A DNA stretch of 64,000 nucleotides from Robertkochia solimangrovi. Lineage in GTDB: Bacteria > Bacteroidota > Bacteroidia > Flavobacteriales > Flavobacteriaceae. The first letter of the stretch is position 1. Each line of letters starts with the position of its first letter. Under the pieces are notes generated by a model. It saw only the letters and a list, made by a program, of their open reading frames with translations, had not been told where the DNA came from and ran no database searches. Where the stretch lies: positions 248,001-312,000 of the forward strand of contig NZ_QKWN01000004.1 of assembly GCF_007279655.1 (NCBI RefSeq), given 5' to 3'. Below, piece after piece: positions 61,536-64,000 of this stretch. The position numbers were made by a program, and so were the translations under genes.

Positions 61536-62420
61536 TTAATTCCGTCTGTCTTCACCCCATAATAATTTCTTCCTGAGGGTCCTCAGAAAGCTCTCTTCCC
61601 GCAACTCCACCATCTGAATATAAAATGGTGCTTTCTCTATGGTGATACGTGTTTCATTGCTCAACGTAGCGATCCTGCTATCGAGAGAAACCAGGAAATT
61701 CTCTTCTCTTCCGGAAATACTCAATTCTATCCTGGTCTTATCAGGGATCACTAAAGGTCTCGCATTAAGATTGTGTGGCGCGATCGGCGTCAACACAAAG
61801 GCATCGGTACTCGGCGCAATCACAGGTCCGTTACAACTCAATGAATAACCCGTCGAGCCCGTCGGAGTTGCCACAATAAGTCCATCAGCCCAATAGGAAG
61901 TCAGATACTCTTCATCGAGCCAGGTCGCTATTGTGATCATACTGGTCGTATTTTTTCTGCTAACGGCAATTTCATTGAGCGCAAAATTAACCTCAGTCTG
62001 ATCGTCAACAGGTGGATCTGAAGTTATCTGTAACAACGCACGCTTCCGCAACTCGTATTCACCATTGACCACTTCCTGAACTGCTTTACACACGCCCTCC
62101 TTCTGAACGGTCGCAAGAAAACCCAGTCTGCCGGTATTGATACCAAGGATCGGAATATTGAGATCCCTTACAAAGAGTACTGAACGAAGGATGGTTCCGT
62201 CGCCACCGACACTAAACATCATGTCGTAGGATGCATCCAGATCGTTAAAGGAAGAGAACATCGCATATTCTTTGGTAATTCCGGCAAATTTCCGGATCTG
62301 CTCGTAATACCCTGCCTCTACAACTATGTTAACGTCATTTTCTTCAAGGGCATTCAGCAGGACCTGAATAAAATCTCCTGCATCTTCCTGATAATACTGA
62401 CCGTAAACACCTATTTTCAC
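61536..62420 (-). CDS. nadK: NAD kinase
   Basis: NadK phosphorylates NAD+ to NADP+. The 294-residue protein begins with GTG at 62420 (KIGVYGQYYQ). Key motifs are SVGGDGTILRSV at about 71-82 (phosphate-binding GGDGT), NALNEIAVSR (NE motif), TPTGSTGYSLSCNGP and the following NLNARPLVIPD. All are standard for the family. A TATTTTTG box lies about 80 nt upstream. It is the second gene of the leftward cluster after the CBS-domain gene. Confidence 0.95.
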   Translation of the reverse strand: MKIGVYGQYYQEDAGDFIQVLLNALEENDVNIVVEAGYYEQIRKFAGITKEYAMFSSFNDLDASYDMMFSVGGDGTILRSVLFVRDLNIPILGINTGRLGFLATVQKEGVCKAVQEVVNGEYELRKRALLQITSDPPVDDQTEVNFALNEIAVSRKNTTSMITIATWLDEEYLTSYWADGLIVATPTGSTGYSLSCNGPVIAPSTDAFVLTPIAPHNLNARPLVIPDKTRIELSISGREENFLVSLDSRIATLSNETRITIEKAPFYIQMVELREESFLRTLRKKLLWGEDRRN

Positions 62421-62498
62421 TGTAATGGGTTTTTCTTAAATACTAAAAATCCGGCTGTACAGCATAAATCATGCATCACACTGCAACCGGAACCTTGT

Positions 62499-62506
62499 CA
62501 AAAATA
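62499..62506 (-). promoter_or_regulatory. Possible promoter -7 box TATTTTTG for nadK
   Basis: This perfect TAnnTTTG match is in the 95-nt gap between the CBS gene and nadK. The -33 position would fall in the end of the CBS gene and lacks a clear TTG. Confidence 0.38.
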
Positions 62507-62515
62507 CAGTTATTT

Positions 62516-63172
62516 TTAAATATTAAGGTATCTACTCAGGTATTCTGACCTTCTTTTCAGACTTTCCACATAAGAATCATCCTCATTACCCGAAACGATG
62601 TTGTAACCATATCGCCGAAAGGTCTGTAGAATATTATTCAACCCGACATTACCGACTTTAAGAGTGATCTGCGTCAAATCTTCCTGCGCATCAGAAACGA
62701 ATGCACCCAGCAATTTCCCGTCGTTACTTTCAACGATCTGAGAGATCTCACTAAAAGTATAATCCTGAGTACCCTTTTCTACGATCAGAATACCACCGGG
62801 TTCATTCAGGAACGGTGTTTCTTTAAAAAGGCCGATCACATCGATAAGCTCATAATATCCAAGATAATTATCATCCTCATCCAGAACCGGCATTACATTA
62901 GCATTGTTTCGGGCAAATGCCTCCAAAACATCGAGCCAACTGGTATTCTTCTTAACGAAAAACACATCCAGCATATACATATAATCGGAAATCTTCTTGT
63001 CGGTTTCAAATCCTTCAAGATCTTCCTCCGAAATATTACCTAATAATTTATGGTCTTCAACAACAGGGAAGTGAGTGAATGTACAATCCGCGAACATCCC
63101 CTCTACCATTCTAACCGGATAATTGGTCAACAATGGCAATATATCATTATTTATGTACGATTGCAGGTTCAT
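62516..63172 (-). CDS. CBS-domain pair protein with ACT-like C-terminus
   Basis: This cytosolic protein has 218 residues. Two CBS motifs fill about 15-130 (VRMVEGMFADCTFTHFPVVE, SWLDVLEAFARNNANVMPVL), forming one Bateman module that could bind an adenine nucleotide. Residues about 135-205 resemble an ACT fold (YTFSEISQIVESNDGKLLGA, ITLKVGNVGLNNILQTFRRY). There is no enzyme domain. It is divergent from pdxJ and lies upstream of nadK in this group of bacteria. It may sense nucleotides or amino acids, but the regulated target is unknown. Confidence 0.88.
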   Translation of the reverse strand: MNLQSYINNDILPLLTNYPVRMVEGMFADCTFTHFPVVEDHKLLGNISEEDLEGFETDKKISDYMYMLDVFFVKKNTSWLDVLEAFARNNANVMPVLDEDDNYLGYYELIDVIGLFKETPFLNEPGGILIVEKGTQDYTFSEISQIVESNDGKLLGAFVSDAQEDLTQITLKVGNVGLNNILQTFRRYGYNIVSGNEDDSYVESLKRRSEYLSRYLNI

Positions 63173-63231
63173 AGCATTGAATTATAGCCCAAATTAATCA
63201 TTTTATGCCACAATAAATAGTCTGCGCTTCG

Positions 63232-63239
63232 TATTTTTG
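63232..63239 (+). promoter_or_regulatory. Promoter -7 box TATTTTTG for pdxJ
   Basis: This perfect TAnnTTTG match lies 27 nt before the pdxJ ATG. No TTG is present at the usual -33 distance. Confidence 0.48.
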
Positions 63240-63266
63240 CTTACAAATACTCAGAAAATAAATATA

Positions 63267-63980
63267 ATGACCAAGCTCAGTGTTAACATCAATAAAATAG
63301 CCACCCTGAGAAATGCCAGAGGAGGAAATATTCCCGACTTGCTAAAAGCTGCAAAAGACATTCAGGATTTTGGAGCAGAAGGCATTACTATCCATCCGAG
63401 ACCCGACGAAAGACATATCAGATACCAGGATGCACGCGATCTCAAATCGGTCGTATACACAGAATATAATATAGAGGGAAATCCGGTGAAAAAATTCATC
63501 GACCTGGTTCTGGAAGTACAGCCTACACAGGTTACACTGGTACCGGATGCAGAAGACGCCCTCACTTCAGATGCTGGCTGGAACACTATCAAACATATGG
63601 ATTTCCTGAAAGAAGTTATCGCTGAATTTCATTCAAACGGAATTCGCACGTCTATATTTATCGACCCGGTAACCGACATGATCGAAGCTGCAGTTAAAAC
63701 CGGCACCGACAGGATCGAACTCTATACAGAAAGCTATGCCCGGGACTACCTAAACGGAAATATGGAAGGCATTCGTGTTTATGCAGATGCTGCCCATTTG
63801 GCGGGCAAGCTCGGACTCGGTGTGAATGCAGGACATGATCTCAGCCTGGATAACCTGAAATATTTTAATGACAGCATCCCTGAACTTATGGAAGTTTCCA
63901 TCGGCCACGCGCTTATTTCTGAATCGCTTTACCTGGGCCTTGAAAATGTAATACAAATGTACCTGGCCCGACTACAGTAA
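63267..63980 (+). CDS. pdxJ: Pyridoxine 5'-phosphate synthase
   Basis: PdxJ condenses 1-deoxyxylulose 5-phosphate with 3-amino-2-oxopropyl phosphate to form pyridoxine 5'-phosphate. From the ATG at 63267 it has 237 residues. The TTG at 63237 lies inside the promoter region and is not used. Motifs are [17 protein letters not shown] near the N-terminus, [12 protein letters not shown] (active-site His), [26 protein letters not shown] and the C-terminal [10 protein letters not shown]. The product is the cofactor for the aminotransferase, sulfhydrylase and class-V enzymes in this window. Confidence 0.96.
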   Translation: MTKLSVNINKIATLRNARGGNIPDLLKAAKDIQDFGAEGITIHPRPDERHIRYQDARDLKSVVYTEYNIEGNPVKKFIDLVLEVQPTQVTLVPDAEDALTSDAGWNTIKHMDFLKEVIAEFHSNGIRTSIFIDPVTDMIEAAVKTGTDRIELYTESYARDYLNGNMEGIRVYADAAHLAGKLGLGVNAGHDLSLDNLKYFNDSIPELMEVSIGHALISESLYLGLENVIQMYLARLQ

Positions 63981-63982
63981 TC

Positions 63983-64000
63983 ATGAAACAACTCTATTCT
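63983..64000 (+). CDS. Start of a downstream gene (partial)
   Basis: Two bases after the pdxJ stop an ATG opens a frame of six codons (MKQLYS) that runs to the window end. In related bacteria an alpha/beta hydrolase gene often follows pdxJ with a similar start, but too little is visible to call it. Confidence 0.4.

Noticed and set aside
1-64000. CRISPR arrays, insertion sequences, prophage genes, tRNA or rRNA genes
   Set aside because: I found no direct-repeat array, transposase, integrase, tRNA T-loop pattern or rRNA-like sequence. The window is filled with conserved core genes and short gaps.

Overview
This 64 kb window looks like a core chromosomal segment of a marine-type Flavobacteriaceae (Bacteroidota). 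The evidence is the presence of gldA, DUF3857/transglutaminase, DUF5686 and DUF6089 families, a bifunctional DAHP synthase with a C-terminal chorismate mutase, a MetX-ThrA fusion, a sulfite reductase with a HEPN-like tail, and repeated promoter -7 boxes of the Bacteroidota form TAnnTTTG (several with TTG or TTTG 17-21 nt upstream). Shine-Dalgarno sequences are essentially absent. I see no insertion sequence, prophage, CRISPR array, tRNA or rRNA. Nearly all of the window is dense housekeeping and biosynthetic operons, mostly on the minus strand.

Layout. 1-2 kb: an ECF sigma factor overlapping a truncated membrane anti-sigma-like gene, then a polyprenyl diphosphate synthase. 2-6 kb: rlmN, queA, aroA and a MazG-like hydrolase. 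6-11.5 kb: two DUF3857 transglutaminase-like paralogues, dtd and rsgA. 11.5-15.7 kb: an aromatic amino acid operon (pheA, aminotransferase, tyrA, DAHP synthase-chorismate mutase) preceded by a Phe/Tyr-rich leader peptide and an attenuator hairpin. 15.8-19.6 kb: gldA, a DUF2807 lipoprotein, a PagL-like deacylase and metF. 19.6-34.5 kb: a methionine/sulfur block in two units, each preceded by a SAM-I riboswitch: split metH then metF, and metX-thrA, sulfhydrylase, sulfite reductase, sirohaem genes and a ferredoxin-NADP reductase. metK follows with its own structured leader. 35-42.7 kb: deoxynucleoside kinase, membrane and soluble pyrophosphatases, a DUF5686 outer-membrane protein and pdhB. 42.9-48.7 kb (plus strand): etfBA, a bifunctional nuclease, a nucleoside transporter, thyA and a GNAT. 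48.8-53.3 kb: ergothioneine genes egtB and egtD, an unknown third gene, a CBM48 protein and a class-V PLP enzyme. 53.3-55.1 kb: a 2TM protein, folA and a fructosamine-kinase-like gene. 55-64 kb: the cell-envelope block murI, two OmpH/Skp genes, bamA, uppS, DUF6089, nadK and a CBS protein, divergent from pdxJ.

The most interesting non-coding signals are the Phe leader attenuator (15513-15694), the two SAM-I riboswitches, of which the metH one has an operator-like palindrome inside its promoter, the metK leader, a branched RNA structure between queA and rlmN (3088-3182), and an orphan minus-strand terminator near 35.8 kb that may mark a small RNA.
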